A stretch of 24,804 bases of DNA from the NCBI GenBank assembly GCA_964549785.1, contig CAZJXA010000022.1, positions 1 to 24,804 on the forward strand. The letters are read 5' to 3'. The translations under genes and the position numbers were made by a program. Below are positions 1 to 7,560 of this stretch, in pieces (within the stretch, counting starts at the first letter, position 1; every line of letters starts with the position of its first letter). This DNA is from JBEIUO01 sp964549785 (GTDB taxonomy: Bacteria > Planctomycetota > Phycisphaerae > Phycisphaerales > UBA1924). Below the pieces are notes generated by a model. That model made no database searches. It saw nothing but the letters and a program-made list of their open reading frames with translations, and was not told the origin of the DNA.

Positions 1-20
1 CGCGCGGGTCGCCGCGCGGC

Positions 21-218
21 TCAAGACGCCGCGCCGGTCCACCAAGGCGATGCGGTCAAGGTGCTGGTCTTGCGGGCGGTCGTCTTGCGAGCGGTCGTCT
101 TGCGGGCGGTCGTCTTGCGAGCCGTCGCCTTGCGGGCGGTGGTCTTGCCAGCCCTCGTCTTGCGGGCGGTGGTCTTGCGGGCGGTGCGACGCGTCGTAGT
201 GGGGGTGCGAGTTGCCAT
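21..218 (-). CDS. Short histone H1-like basic repeat protein
   Basis: The 65-residue product starts MATRTPTTTRR and then has about eight pentapeptide units of the TARKT type (with RAGKT and TARKA variants), giving a strongly basic Lys/Arg/Thr/Ala chain with no folded domain. Such tails resemble the C-terminal arms of bacterial H1-like and AlgP-like proteins, which bind DNA by charge; nucleoid binding is inferred. The start at 218 is chosen over an upstream ATG at 269 because AAGGAG lies 9 nt before it (228-233). The C-terminus after the repeats (STLTASPWWTGAAS) does not look like the repeat. One other frame stays open across this point to the window edge, so a repeat-slippage frameshift or an overlapping second gene is possible. 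Confidence 0.65.
   Translation of the reverse strand: MATRTPTTTRRTARKTTARKTRAGKTTARKATARKTTARKTTARKTTARKTSTLTASPWWTGAAS
71..190. repeat. 15-bp tandem repeat, 8 copies
   Basis: Eight head-to-tail units of 15 bp (plus-strand form tgcgggcggtcgtct with point changes) encode the TARKT pentapeptides of the basic protein on the minus strand. The period is a multiple of three, so gain or loss of whole units keeps the frame and length variation between strains would be expected. Confidence 0.9.
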
Positions 219-227
219 GGGTCGTGA

Positions 228-233
228 CTCCTT
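228..233 (-). promoter_or_regulatory. Shine-Dalgarno of the basic repeat protein
   Basis: The minus strand reads AAGGAG, 9 nt before the ATG at 218. It decides the start against the in-frame ATG at 269, which has no such site. Confidence 0.7.
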
Positions 234-455
234 GTCTTTAAATAAGTGGGGCCTCCGTGCCCCCTGCATCTTGATCAGCCTTGGCGTCCGATGCCGCGGG
301 TTGGACGATCCGTCGTCCGATGGGCGACCGTCCGTGTCGGCCGTGGGCGTGCGGGGTTCCGCCGCCGATGGATGTTCGATCGGCTCGCCAAGGGGATGGA
401 TTCAGTCTGAATGGGATATTCCGGCGGCTGAGTCGGATCGGAGCACATGAAGCGT

Positions 456-508
456 TTGCAAAGGGTCAGATGGGGGGTCGGTCGCCCGAAACTACAGTCC
501 CTTTGCAA
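456..508 (+). promoter_or_regulatory. Inverted repeat flanking the putative DAHP synthase promoter
   Basis: ttgcaaaggg at 456-465 and its exact reverse complement ccctttgcaa at 499-508 are 43 bp apart centre to centre, about four helical turns, and the right arm ends 3 nt before the ATG at 512. A -10-like TACAGT sits at 493-498, directly before the right arm. The arrangement would suit a pair of operator half-sites around a promoter, or an RNA hairpin covering the translation start. The repeat is seen; the function is inferred. Confidence 0.45.
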
Positions 509-511
509 CCC

Positions 512-1876
512 ATGCCTAACACCAACACCGATGTGACCTGGAACCCCGCCTCGTGGCAGAGCCGCCCTTCGGCGCAGCCCTTCGGGTATCCCGATGGTGC
601 CGCGGTTGCGGCGGCCGAGACGCACCTGCGGAAACTTCCCCCGCTCGTCACGTCGTTTGAGATCGAGAAGCTCAAGGGCGAGATCGCCGAGGCCCAGGCG
701 GGGAAGCGATTTATCCTGCAGGGCGGCGACTGCGCCGAGACGATCGCGGATTGCACGGCCGACCGCATCGCCAACAAACTGAAGATTCTGCTGCAGATGT
801 CGTTGGTTCTTGTGCACGCCGGGAAGAAGCCGGTGACCCGGATCGGCCGGTTCGCGGGGCAGTACGCCAAGCCGCGGTCGAGCCCGACGGAAACGCGCGG
901 GGAGATCACGCTGCCGAGTTACTTCGGCGATCTCGTGAACCGCGCGGAGTTCACGGCCGACGACCGCAGGCCCGACCCGTGGCTGATGGTGCGGGGGTAT
1001 ACCCACGCCGCGCTCACCCTCAATTTCATACGGTCTCTCGTGGAGGGCGGCTTTGCCGACCTTCACCATCCCGAGTATTGGGATCTGACGTTCTTTGGCA
1101 AGGCGGGGCTTGCGCCGCACCTGCGGGCCGAGTATGAACGCATGACGCGGAACTTGGCGGACGGCCTGCGTTTTATGGAGGCTCTTGGCGAATCGGCGGT
1201 CGAGAACCTGACCCGGGTCGAGTTTTTCACCAGCCACGAGGGGCTAAACCTTCACTATGAGGCCGCGCAGACCCGCACCGTGCCGCGGCGGGAAGGGTGG
1301 TACAACCTCTCGACCCACCTCCCCTGGGTGGGGGAGCGCACGCGGGCCCTTGTGGGGGCGCACATCGAGTATTTCCGGGGGATACGCAATCCCATCGGCG
1401 TCAAACTCGGGCCCAAGGTTGCTCCGGAAGCCGCGATTGAACTCGCCCGAATCCTCAACCCCGCGGCGGAACCGGGCAAACTGGTCTTCATCACTCGGAT
1501 GGGGGCGGAACACGTGGCGGCGGCGTTGCCCCCGCTGATCGAGACGGTTCAGCGGGCGGGGGTACGCGTGTTGTGGGTGTGCGACCCCATGCACGGCAAT
1601 GGGAGCACGACGGCGACCGGGATCAAGACCCGCAATTTCAACGCGATCCTTACGGAACTGGAGACGACGTATGACGTCCATCAGCGGGCGGGCGTGCCGC
1701 TGGGGGGCGTTCACTTTGAACTCACGGGCGACGACGTGACGGAGTGCGTGGGCGGGGCGGCAGGAATCACGGAAAGCGACCTCACGCTGAACTATGCCAG
1801 CCCCTGCGACCCGCGGCTGAACTATCAGCAAGCGCTGGAGATGGCGTTTCTGCTGGCGCGGCGCATGGGAGGCTGA
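512..1876 (+). CDS. Class II 3-deoxy-7-phosphoheptulonate (DAHP) synthase
   Basis: A 454-residue cytoplasmic enzyme for the first step of the shikimate pathway, condensing phosphoenolpyruvate with erythrose 4-phosphate. It is the class II (plant/mycobacterial) type and of normal length for it. Hallmarks in order: WNPASW near the N-terminus, QGGDCAE with Cys74 (metal ligand in the family), RIGRFAGQYAKPRS, TSHEGLNLHYE, HLPWVGERTR, NPIGVKLGP, ITRMGAE, WVCDPMHGNG and a C-terminal DDVTECVGG. The ATG at 512 is chosen because homology starts at the MPNTN residues that follow it; residues encoded from 281 to 511 are unlike the family. There is no Shine-Dalgarno; the 5' leader is probably very short. 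Class II enzymes are often feedback-inhibited by aromatic amino acids, which cannot be judged here. Confidence 0.95.
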   Translation: MPNTNTDVTWNPASWQSRPSAQPFGYPDGAAVAAAETHLRKLPPLVTSFEIEKLKGEIAEAQAGKRFILQGGDCAETIADCTADRIANKLKILLQMSLVLVHAGKKPVTRIGRFAGQYAKPRSSPTETRGEITLPSYFGDLVNRAEFTADDRRPDPWLMVRGYTHAALTLNFIRSLVEGGFADLHHPEYWDLTFFGKAGLAPHLRAEYERMTRNLADGLRFMEALGESAVENLTRVEFFTSHEGLNLHYEAAQTRTVPRREGWYNLSTHLPWVGERTRALVGAHIEYFRGIRNPIGVKLGPKVAPEAAIELARILNPAAEPGKLVFITRMGAEHVAAALPPLIETVQRAGVRVLWVCDPMHGNGSTTATGIKTRNFNAILTELETTYDVHQRAGVPLGGVHFELTGDDVTECVGGAAGITESDLTLNYASPCDPRLNYQQALEMAFLLARRMGG

Positions 1877-2049
1877 TGAGGGGTTATTCGATAATGTTCG
1901 TGACCAGAGATGAAGGATCGCTCATGCACGCCCGATAGGTGAGTCGTGCCTCGGCCCCGCGCGGCTATCCGGAGCCCGCCTCCTTCGCGGCGACGGCCGC
2001 CGATCGAGGTTCCGTCGCGATCCCGCTGATCTTTGGAACGGAGTCCGCC
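1877..2049. other. Short intergenic region before the PilZ gene
   Basis: 173 bp. It holds a 20-codon frame from an ATG at 1876 that overlaps the DAHP synthase stop (MRGYSIMFVTRDEG...), with no family resemblance and no ribosome-binding site, and an upstream in-frame GTG (1939) for the PilZ gene. I see no terminator hairpin with a T-run. Confidence 0.4.
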
Positions 2050-2409
2050 ATGCTTTTCGCCGCAGACCAGGACGTGTCGTCGCTTGAAGGTTCGCCCGCC
2101 GCCAGCGGGGCTCACCCGCTGAGGTTTGACCGCCGGCGGCAGGCTCGGCGCGACTTGGCCGGGGCTGCGCTCGCCGTTTTCACGGATTCATCGGCCGCGG
2201 GGAAGTTGGCGCGGGTGACGCTGATTGATTCGAGCCATGGCGGGATGGGTGTCAGCACCCAGTGCTCTGTGGAACCGGGAGCGAGTTTTTCGCTGATGCC
2301 GGAGACGGGCACCTGGCCGCGTCAGGTGGGCATCGTCGTCCGCTGTGACAAAAACGCGACGGGGTACGTCTTGGGCCTCCGTAGCCGGATGGTCAGGGCG
2401 GCGGCGTAG
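2050..2409 (+). CDS. PilZ domain protein, predicted c-di-GMP binding
   Basis: A 119-residue protein consisting of one PilZ domain. The c-di-GMP signature is visible: an arginine cluster DRRRQARRDL (residues 27-36, fitting RxxxR at 29-33 or 30-34) followed by DSSHGG at 60-65, matching [D/N]xSxxG. The rest fits the small beta-barrel (VTLIDSS, GMGVSTQCSVEPG). The ATG at 2050 is preferred because GGAG lies 6 nt upstream (2040-2043); a GTG at 1939 would add 37 residues of unremarkable sequence. Such stand-alone PilZ proteins act as c-di-GMP effectors for motility, polysaccharide or secretion; the target is not indicated. SurE follows 28 nt downstream but has its own candidate promoter. Confidence 0.72.
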   Translation: MLFAADQDVSSLEGSPAASGAHPLRFDRRRQARRDLAGAALAVFTDSSAAGKLARVTLIDSSHGGMGVSTQCSVEPGASFSLMPETGTWPRQVGIVVRCDKNATGYVLGLRSRMVRAAA

Positions 2410-2426
2410 TCCGCTCGTTCGGGGCC

Positions 2427-2432
2427 TAGCCT
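2427..2432 (+). promoter_or_regulatory. TAGCCT box, candidate -10 for a leaderless surE mRNA
   Basis: TAGCCT ends 5 nt before the surE ATG and there is no Shine-Dalgarno. At normal -10 spacing, transcription would begin at or next to the start codon. See the finding on TAnnnT boxes. Confidence 0.4.
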
Positions 2433-2437
2433 CGTTC

Positions 2438-3277
2438 ATGCAGATTCTCCTCACGAACGACGACGGCATCCGAGCCCCCGGGATCGCCGCGATGCATCGG
2501 GCGCTTGTCGATCCATCGGGAACGTGCGGCGGCCCGCTTGCCGAGAGCGTGTTTACCGTGGCACCGCTGACGGTGCAATCCGCCACCGGACACGGCGTGA
2601 CGTTCCACATTCCGTTGATGGTCGGCAAACACTCGATTGAATGCCCGGACAACACGATGGAAGGTCTGAGCGTCGACGGTCGGCCGGCGGATTGTGTCAA
2701 ACTCGCCATCGCCAACCTCTGGCCGGAGCGATACGGCGAACGGGCGAAGCCCGACCTCGCGATCTCGGGGCTGAACGACGGGGCGAACTGCGGCATCAAC
2801 GTGATCTACTCCGGCACGGTGGCGGCCGCTCTTGAAGCCGCCTTTTTGGGCGTCCCGTCGATCGCGGTGAGTCTGCAACGGGGCCGATCGCCCTCGCGAT
2901 TCGATGTCGCCGCGGCGTGGGCCCGGCGCGCGATCAACGTGCTGCTGAAGGACGGGTTACCCAGCCCGCACGAATGCCTGAGCATCAACATTCCGCTGTG
3001 CGAGGGCGATGGCCGATCGATCGATGATGCGATGCCGCCCATCAAAATCTGCCCGATGAACGTTCACGGCCTTGTCGACAAGTACGAGCGACGGACCAGC
3101 CCCGGCGGGGACGTCTACTACTGGGCCGCGGGCCACGGGCTCGACTTTCACGCGACCGAGCGGGGCACCGACGTCGATGAACTGGTGCGCGGGTGTATCA
3201 CGCTCACGCCGCTGAGTTACGACCTGACGCGGCGGGATATGTGGAACAAGTGGGCGGAGAGGTTGCGCAAGGCGTGA
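2438..3277 (+). CDS. surE: 5'/3'-nucleotidase SurE
   Basis: A 279-residue metal-dependent phosphatase removing phosphate from nucleoside 5'- and 3'-monophosphates, linked in other bacteria to stationary-phase survival. The N-terminus MQILLTNDDGIRAPG carries the metal-binding Asp pair (Asp8, Asp9). Further family motifs are VAPLTVQSATGHG (with the metal-associated Ser48), SVDGRPADCVKLA, and SGLNDGANCGINVIYSGTVAAA containing the conserved Asn113 region. Length is slightly above the usual 250-260. The ATG at 2438 is fixed by homology beginning at MQILLTNDD; the frame upstream of it overlaps the PilZ gene. It is probably expressed from a promoter immediately upstream rather than by read-through. 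Confidence 0.95.
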   Translation: MQILLTNDDGIRAPGIAAMHRALVDPSGTCGGPLAESVFTVAPLTVQSATGHGVTFHIPLMVGKHSIECPDNTMEGLSVDGRPADCVKLAIANLWPERYGERAKPDLAISGLNDGANCGINVIYSGTVAAALEAAFLGVPSIAVSLQRGRSPSRFDVAAAWARRAINVLLKDGLPSPHECLSINIPLCEGDGRSIDDAMPPIKICPMNVHGLVDKYERRTSPGGDVYYWAAGHGLDFHATERGTDVDELVRGCITLTPLSYDLTRRDMWNKWAERLRKA

Positions 3278-3309
3278 CCCCGTTGCCGTGCCGCTTGCGC
3301 TCGAAACGG

Positions 3310-3315
3310 TACAAT
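3310..3315 (+). promoter_or_regulatory. TACAAT, candidate -10 for the PTPS-like gene
   Basis: TACAAT lies in the 114-bp gap after surE, about 76 nt before the ATG at 3392. No good -35 is visible. It matches the TA(C/G)nnT form seen before several other genes here. Confidence 0.3.
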
Positions 3316-3391
3316 CGTTGACGAATCTCCGCGTTGATCCTGCACCCCCGCCCCCCCAAAATAGTCCCGCGTGCACAGGCGTTGTACACCG

Positions 3392-3772
3392 ATGTATCTG
3401 CTGACCATCCATACGGTTTTTTCTGCGGCCCATGCCCTCAGCATCAACGGCGTGCGCGAAACGCTGCACGGACACGATTGGAACGTCCTCGCCACCATCG
3501 GCGGCGAGCAACTTGACGACGACGGGCTTCTGTGTGATTTCCACACCGTCAAGGACGTGCTCGGGGACATCACCGGGGAATTGAACAGCCGCAACCTCAA
3601 CGACCTCGCCGCGTTCTCGGAGCGCAACGCTTCGGCGGAGTTGGTTGCCAAGCACATCTTCGATGAACTCCACGCCCGGCTCGACGACGCCCTTGCGCCC
3701 CACGCCCGGGTCATCTCGGTTCGCGTGACCGAAAGCCCGGGTTGCGCGGCGACCTATTCGCCCCCGGCCTGA
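3392..3772 (+). CDS. PTPS/QueD-family protein, probably folate-type PTPS-III
   Basis: A 126-residue single-domain T-fold enzyme. The zinc ligands are visible as His14 (FSAAHAL), His26 and His28 (LHGH). PTPS and QueD enzymes have a catalytic Cys four residues before HGH (CxxxHGH); here that place is Arg22, and Glu23 gives ExxHGH (ETLHGH). This is the pattern known for PTPS-III, which makes 6-hydroxymethyl-7,8-dihydropterin from dihydroneopterin triphosphate and so replaces dihydroneopterin aldolase (FolB) in folate synthesis. Further family motifs are GLLCDFHTVK, the segment NLNDLAAFSERNASAELVAKH and a late VRVTESPG, where the Glu is the usual pterin anchor. The ATG at 3392 is chosen over a GTG at 3371 because homology starts at MYLLTIH. 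A queuosine role is unlikely without the Cys. Confidence 0.85.
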   Translation: MYLLTIHTVFSAAHALSINGVRETLHGHDWNVLATIGGEQLDDDGLLCDFHTVKDVLGDITGELNSRNLNDLAAFSERNASAELVAKHIFDELHARLDDALAPHARVISVRVTESPGCAATYSPPA

Positions 3773-3825
3773 CCCGCCGACTTGGTGGGGGGAGGGGGGT
3801 GGCGCTGCGTTCCCTCGGCTTTCGC

Positions 3826-3831
3826 TACCAT
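3826..3831 (+). promoter_or_regulatory. TACCAT box, candidate -10 for a leaderless mRNA
   Basis: TACCAT ends 7 nt before the phosphohexomutase ATG, with no Shine-Dalgarno between. It is one of the clearest members of the TAnnnT set. Confidence 0.45.
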
Positions 3832-3838
3832 CCTTCCG

Positions 3839-5341
3839 ATGAGTCTCATGCTTTCCGTTTCTGGCTGCCGCGGAGTGGTCGGCGACACCCTCACGCCCGA
3901 CGTGGCGGCCCGCTTCGCCATGGCGTTCGGCGGGTTCGTCAAGGAGCGGGCGGGTGGCAAGCCCGTGAACGTCGTGCTGGCGCGTGACGGGCGGGCCGGT
4001 TGCGGGATGATCCACCACGCCGCGACGGCCGGGCTGATGGGTGCGGGCGTGTCGGTGGTTGATATCGGGGTTGCGATGACGCCGACCGCCGCGGTTGTGG
4101 TGGACGACGTCGCGGCCCGCTATCCGGGCGAGGTTTCTGCCGGGCTGATGCTTACGGCGAGCCATAACCCGCAGCAATGGAACGGGCTCAAGTGTCTGTA
4201 CGCGGCCGGCCCCGCCGGCGGGGGACTGTTCGGCTCCGGGGCCAGCGCGCCGGCAAGCACGGACGCGAACGCGATCATCGAGCGGTTTAAGGCCGGGAGT
4301 TTTTTGGCGGGGTCGGGAGGGGCCGCGTGGAACGAGATTCGTCCGGTGACGCTCGAGGACGACGCGTGCAACATTCACGTTGATCGGGTGCTGGCGGCGC
4401 TGGAGGAAGGCGGGTTCGGTGATTCTTCGGCGATCGGAGCGGGGCTGTCTGTCGCGGTCGATAGCGTGAACGCGGCGGGTGTGACGGGCAGCGCCTTGGC
4501 GCTGGAGTCCTTCGGCATCGAGGAGTTCCTGCATCTGGGATCGGAGGATACCGGGATCTTCCCGCACCCTCCGGAACCGACTCGTGAGAACCTGTCCGTC
4601 GTCGGCGGCCTGTGCGACAGCGTGCGTGAGGCCGAATGCGACGTCGGATTCGCCCAGGACCCCGACGCCGACCGGCTTGCCTTGGTCGATGAGAAAGGGC
4701 ACTACATCGGCGAGGAGTACACGCTCGCGCTGTGCGCCATGGCGATTTTAGAGGCCCGCAAGACGCTGACTGGCGACCCTGCGGATGCGCTGACCCTGGT
4801 GACCAATCTTTCCACCAGCCGGATGCTGGACGACGTTGCGGCGAAGTACGGCGCGAGAGTCGTGCGGACGGCGGTGGGCGAAGCCAACGTGGTCGAAGCC
4901 ATGAAGCGCGAACGGGCGGTTCTTGGCGGGGAAGGGAACGGCGGGATCATCTGGCCCCGCGTCTGCTACGTGCGGGATTCGATCGCGGGCATGGGGCTGA
5001 TCCTCTGGCTGCTTTCGCCCAACGGGGGCGGCCGCGGCCGGAAGCGGAAACTGAGTGAACTTGTGGCCGGCATTCCTTCGTACGCGATCCAGAAGCGCAA
5101 GGTGGATCTGGCCTCGAAAGACCAAGCGACGGACGCGGTGCGACGGATCGCGGCCGCCTATGCATCAGAGCGCGTCGACACGACGGACGGGGCGTGGGTG
5201 GACTTTGGTGCAAAGCGGAGTTGGCTGCATGTCCGGGCCAGCAACACCGAGCCAATTATGAGGCTTATCGCGGAAGCCCCGACGGCGGCCGAGGCCGATC
5301 GGGTCTTGGATGGGGCATTGGACGTCATCGGGACTCGGTAG
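3839..5341 (+). CDS. Alpha-D-phosphohexomutase (phosphoglucosamine / phosphomannomutase type)
   Basis: A 500-residue cytoplasmic enzyme moving phosphate between C1 and C6 of a hexose. All four active-site loops are present: the phosphoserine loop TASHNP (Ser108), the metal loop DPDADR (residues 274-279), the sugar loop GGEGNGGII (about 363-371) and the phosphate loop RASNTEP (466-472). The GEGNGG form resembles archaeal-type phosphoglucosamine and phosphomannomutases more than the GEQSGH of classical GlmM, so the substrate (glucosamine-6-P, mannose-6-P or glucose-6-P) is left open. A Gly/Ala-rich stretch after the serine loop (AAGPAGGGLFGSGASAPAS) looks like a surface insertion. The ATG at 3839 suits the family start, with one alternative ATG at 3848. 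Confidence 0.93.
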   Translation: MSLMLSVSGCRGVVGDTLTPDVAARFAMAFGGFVKERAGGKPVNVVLARDGRAGCGMIHHAATAGLMGAGVSVVDIGVAMTPTAAVVVDDVAARYPGEVSAGLMLTASHNPQQWNGLKCLYAAGPAGGGLFGSGASAPASTDANAIIERFKAGSFLAGSGGAAWNEIRPVTLEDDACNIHVDRVLAALEEGGFGDSSAIGAGLSVAVDSVNAAGVTGSALALESFGIEEFLHLGSEDTGIFPHPPEPTRENLSVVGGLCDSVREAECDVGFAQDPDADRLALVDEKGHYIGEEYTLALCAMAILEARKTLTGDPADALTLVTNLSTSRMLDDVAAKYGARVVRTAVGEANVVEAMKRERAVLGGEGNGGIIWPRVCYVRDSIAGMGLILWLLSPNGGGRGRKRKLSELVAGIPSYAIQKRKVDLASKDQATDAVRRIAAAYASERVDTTDGAWVDFGAKRSWLHVRASNTEPIMRLIAEAPTAAEADRVLDGALDVIGTR

Positions 5342-5344
5342 AAT
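5339..5344 (+). promoter_or_regulatory. TAGAAT, candidate -10 for the S9 peptidase gene
   Basis: TAGAAT overlaps the phosphohexomutase stop codon (TAG 5339-5341). It would give a leader of about 40 nt containing a GAGGG ribosome-binding site ahead of the ATG at 5392. Confidence 0.3.
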
Positions 5345-5391
5345 TTCGGCGGAACTTACGGATCACGAGGTGGTCCTCAGCGAGGGTTTTT

Positions 5392-7464
5392 ATGAGAGCA
5401 ACTTCGATCGTCGTCGGCGTCCTTTGTGCGGTCGTCGGGTTGGCGGAGGGGCAGGGGCAGCCCCCGACACCCAGTCCCGCCTCGACGCCCGTCCGCAAGG
5501 TTCTCTCACCGAGAAACCCCATCCTACCGCAGACCGCCCCTGCACAGCCTGCAACGCCGGCTGCAGCGCGGCCGAGCGCAGGGGTGCCGCCGCAGCCTTC
5601 CGATGATGGGCTTTCGACGCTGGAACGGTTCCTGAAGATCCGGGTTCCGGGTGCTCCCGCCCTTGCTCCCGACGGAACGCTCTATGTGCGCGACTGGCCC
5701 GATGGCATCTTCCAGTTGTTCCGGATTGACGGCCCGGCGGCGACGCCTGAGGCCGGACGCACCCAACTGACCACGTTCGCGGACGGCTTGGGCGGATACT
5801 CGCTATCGCCCGACGGCAAGACCATTCTGCTGTCGCACGCCGTGGGCGGCAACGAGAACAGCCAGATTTCGGTGCTGGATGTGGCGACGGGAGCCATCAC
5901 CCCCGCGTGCGCCAACCCCAAAGTGCAGTATTCCGTCAACCTCTGGCTCGACGATTCCTCCGGCTTCCTGTTCACCGGCAACGACGAATCGCCCACCGAT
6001 TTCTATCTTTATCGCTACGACCTCGCGAGCAAGACGGCGACCAAACTTCTCGGGAGGCCCGGTGCTTGGAGCGCCGCGGACATCTCCAACGACGGCACCC
6101 GCGTGCTCGTCGGTGAGTACCGCAGCGTCTCGGATTCCTCGATCTATGAACTGAACACCTCAACGGGCGCGCTCACCGACCTCACCCCGCCCCGCCCGGC
6201 CGGGGTCACGACGAGCGTGGACTGGGTGGGGTTTTCGCCGGACGAGCAGATCGCGTTCCTGAGGTGCGACATCGAAGACGGCCGGATGAAGTTGTGGGCG
6301 CTCGATCAGAGCATCGATGAACCTGCCCGCCGCTACAGCAAGCCGATCTCGGCGCTGGAAACCGCGGAAGTCGAGGGCGCGTTCGTCAATCGCCAGAAGT
6401 CACTGCTCGCGGTCAGCACCAACGAGGACGGATACGGCGTGGTCCACGTGTATCGGCTGCCCGGCCTCACGGAAGTTGCGCTCCCCGCGATCGAGCGGGG
6501 CGTGGTGAGCTTCAACCAGTTGGAAGGGGAGCGCGTGGTGTGGTCGCTCAGCAACGCCCGCACGCCCGGGCTGGCTTTCACCGCCGACCTCTCCCAGCCT
6601 AACCCCGTCGTTACCCAGATCACCTTTGCCGAAACGCAGGGCCTCGACCTCTCCGGCTTCCCGCTTCCGGAACTCGTGAAGTTTCAGTCCTTCGACGGTC
6701 TGGAGATCCCGGCGTTTCTGTGGACGCCGAAAGGGTTCACCAAGGGCGGGGCCATCCCGTTCATCGTCAATTACCATGGCGGTCCGGAGGGGCAGTTCCG
6801 CCCGTCGTTCAACGCCACCTCGCAATACCTGCTCGACGCCGGCTTCGGGATTTTGCAGCCCAACGTCCGCGGCAGCACCGGCTACGGCCGCGAGTTCCAC
6901 ATGAAGGACGATTACAAGAAGCGCTGGGACAGCGTGCGGGACGGCGTGCTCGCTGCCGAATGGCTGGTTGCCAACGGGTACGCAACGGCTGGGAAGATCG
7001 CCACCAACGGCGGGAGTTACGGCGGTTTTATGAGTGTGGCGTGCCTGATTGAAGATCAGGAACGGGTGGATGCGGGCGACCGTCCGGAACGCATGTTCGG
7101 AGCGGGGGTCAACGTCGTGGGCATCACGAACGTGCGTACGTTCCTGGAGAAGACCAGCGGGTACCGCCGCAAACTGCGCGAGGTTGAGTACGGCCCCCTC
7201 AGCGATCCCGAGTTCCTCGACAGCGTATCGAGCATGAACCGCATCGATAAACTGAAAGTGCCGATGTTCATCGCGCACGGCTTCAACGACCCCCGGGTGC
7301 CGGTCGAGGAGGCCATGCAGCTGGCGGTCGCGCTTAAGGACAAGGGCCTCAGCCCGCAACTCTTCATCGCGCCCGATGAGGGCCACGGCTTCGCGAAACT
7401 CGACAACCGCATCTACTTCACGAAGCGCATGAGCGACTTCCTGATGTCGACCATCGGAAAGTAG
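5392..7464 (+). CDS. Secreted S9 family prolyl-oligopeptidase/DPP-type peptidase
   Basis: A 690-residue exported serine peptidase. A signal peptide (MRATSIVVGVLCAVVGLAEG) is followed by a Pro/Ala-rich linker to about residue 60, a beta-propeller of WD-like blades (for example GGYSLSPDGKTILLS and WVGFSPDEQIAFL) to about residue 430, and an alpha/beta-hydrolase domain. The catalytic triad is visible: Ser542 in NGGSYGGF, Asp633 in HGFNDPRVP and His665 in DEGHGF; NYHGGPEGQ and NVRGSTGYGREF are further S9 signatures. The ATG at 5392 has GAGGG 5 nt upstream and starts the signal peptide; an upstream frame to 5194 overlaps the previous gene. Likely role: cleaving peptides outside the cytoplasm for nutrition. 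Exact specificity cannot be read. Confidence 0.93.
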   Translation: MRATSIVVGVLCAVVGLAEGQGQPPTPSPASTPVRKVLSPRNPILPQTAPAQPATPAAARPSAGVPPQPSDDGLSTLERFLKIRVPGAPALAPDGTLYVRDWPDGIFQLFRIDGPAATPEAGRTQLTTFADGLGGYSLSPDGKTILLSHAVGGNENSQISVLDVATGAITPACANPKVQYSVNLWLDDSSGFLFTGNDESPTDFYLYRYDLASKTATKLLGRPGAWSAADISNDGTRVLVGEYRSVSDSSIYELNTSTGALTDLTPPRPAGVTTSVDWVGFSPDEQIAFLRCDIEDGRMKLWALDQSIDEPARRYSKPISALETAEVEGAFVNRQKSLLAVSTNEDGYGVVHVYRLPGLTEVALPAIERGVVSFNQLEGERVVWSLSNARTPGLAFTADLSQPNPVVTQITFAETQGLDLSGFPLPELVKFQSFDGLEIPAFLWTPKGFTKGGAIPFIVNYHGGPEGQFRPSFNATSQYLLDAGFGILQPNVRGSTGYGREFHMKDDYKKRWDSVRDGVLAAEWLVANGYATAGKIATNGGSYGGFMSVACLIEDQERVDAGDRPERMFGAGVNVVGITNVRTFLEKTSGYRRKLREVEYGPLSDPEFLDSVSSMNRIDKLKVPMFIAHGFNDPRVPVEEAMQLAVALKDKGLSPQLFIAPDEGHGFAKLDNRIYFTKRMSDFLMSTIGK

Positions 7465-7560
7465 GGGCACGAGACTTGCCTTGGGCGGCGCAGGCTCTCT
7501 GGCCTGTGCTGGTGTCACGCAGGTGGTTCGCACGATGCCGCGGGAACGTCACGGCATCAT
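7465..7560. other. Convergent gap with two possible hairpins
   Basis: Between the convergent S9 peptidase and methyltransferase genes there is an 8-bp stem with one G-U pair (7488-7495 with 7502-7509, 6-nt loop) and a perfect 7-bp stem gatgccg/cggcatc (7534-7540 with 7552-7558) that overlaps the methyltransferase stop. Neither is followed by a T-run, so intrinsic termination is only a possibility. Confidence 0.3.

Larger units (their letters stand above)
219..511. other. Divergent intergenic region, basic protein / DAHP synthase
   Basis: About 290 bp without a convincing gene. Near the minus-strand gene there is a small GC hairpin (ggggc at 248-252 with gcccc at 259-263) in its presumed leader. 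Near the plus-strand gene there is a perfect 10-bp inverted repeat and a TACAGT box, listed separately. An open frame runs through from 281 in frame with DAHP synthase, but its residues before 512 have no family resemblance. Confidence 0.6.

Noticed and set aside
71..190. CRISPR array
   Set aside because: The repeats are 15-bp head-to-tail units without spacers and encode a pentapeptide repeat.
281..511. 77-codon N-terminal extension of DAHP synthase
   Set aside because: Residues do not resemble the family, the protein from 512 already has normal length, and the inverted repeat with TACAGT fits a promoter here.
1876..1938. 20-codon frame overlapping the DAHP synthase stop (TGATG)
   Set aside because: No ribosome-binding site, no recognisable peptide, and the overlap alone is weak evidence.
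2957..4702. 581-codon minus-strand open frame
   Set aside because: It spans surE, the PTPS gene and the phosphohexomutase in antisense, with no motif; the plus-strand genes are certain.
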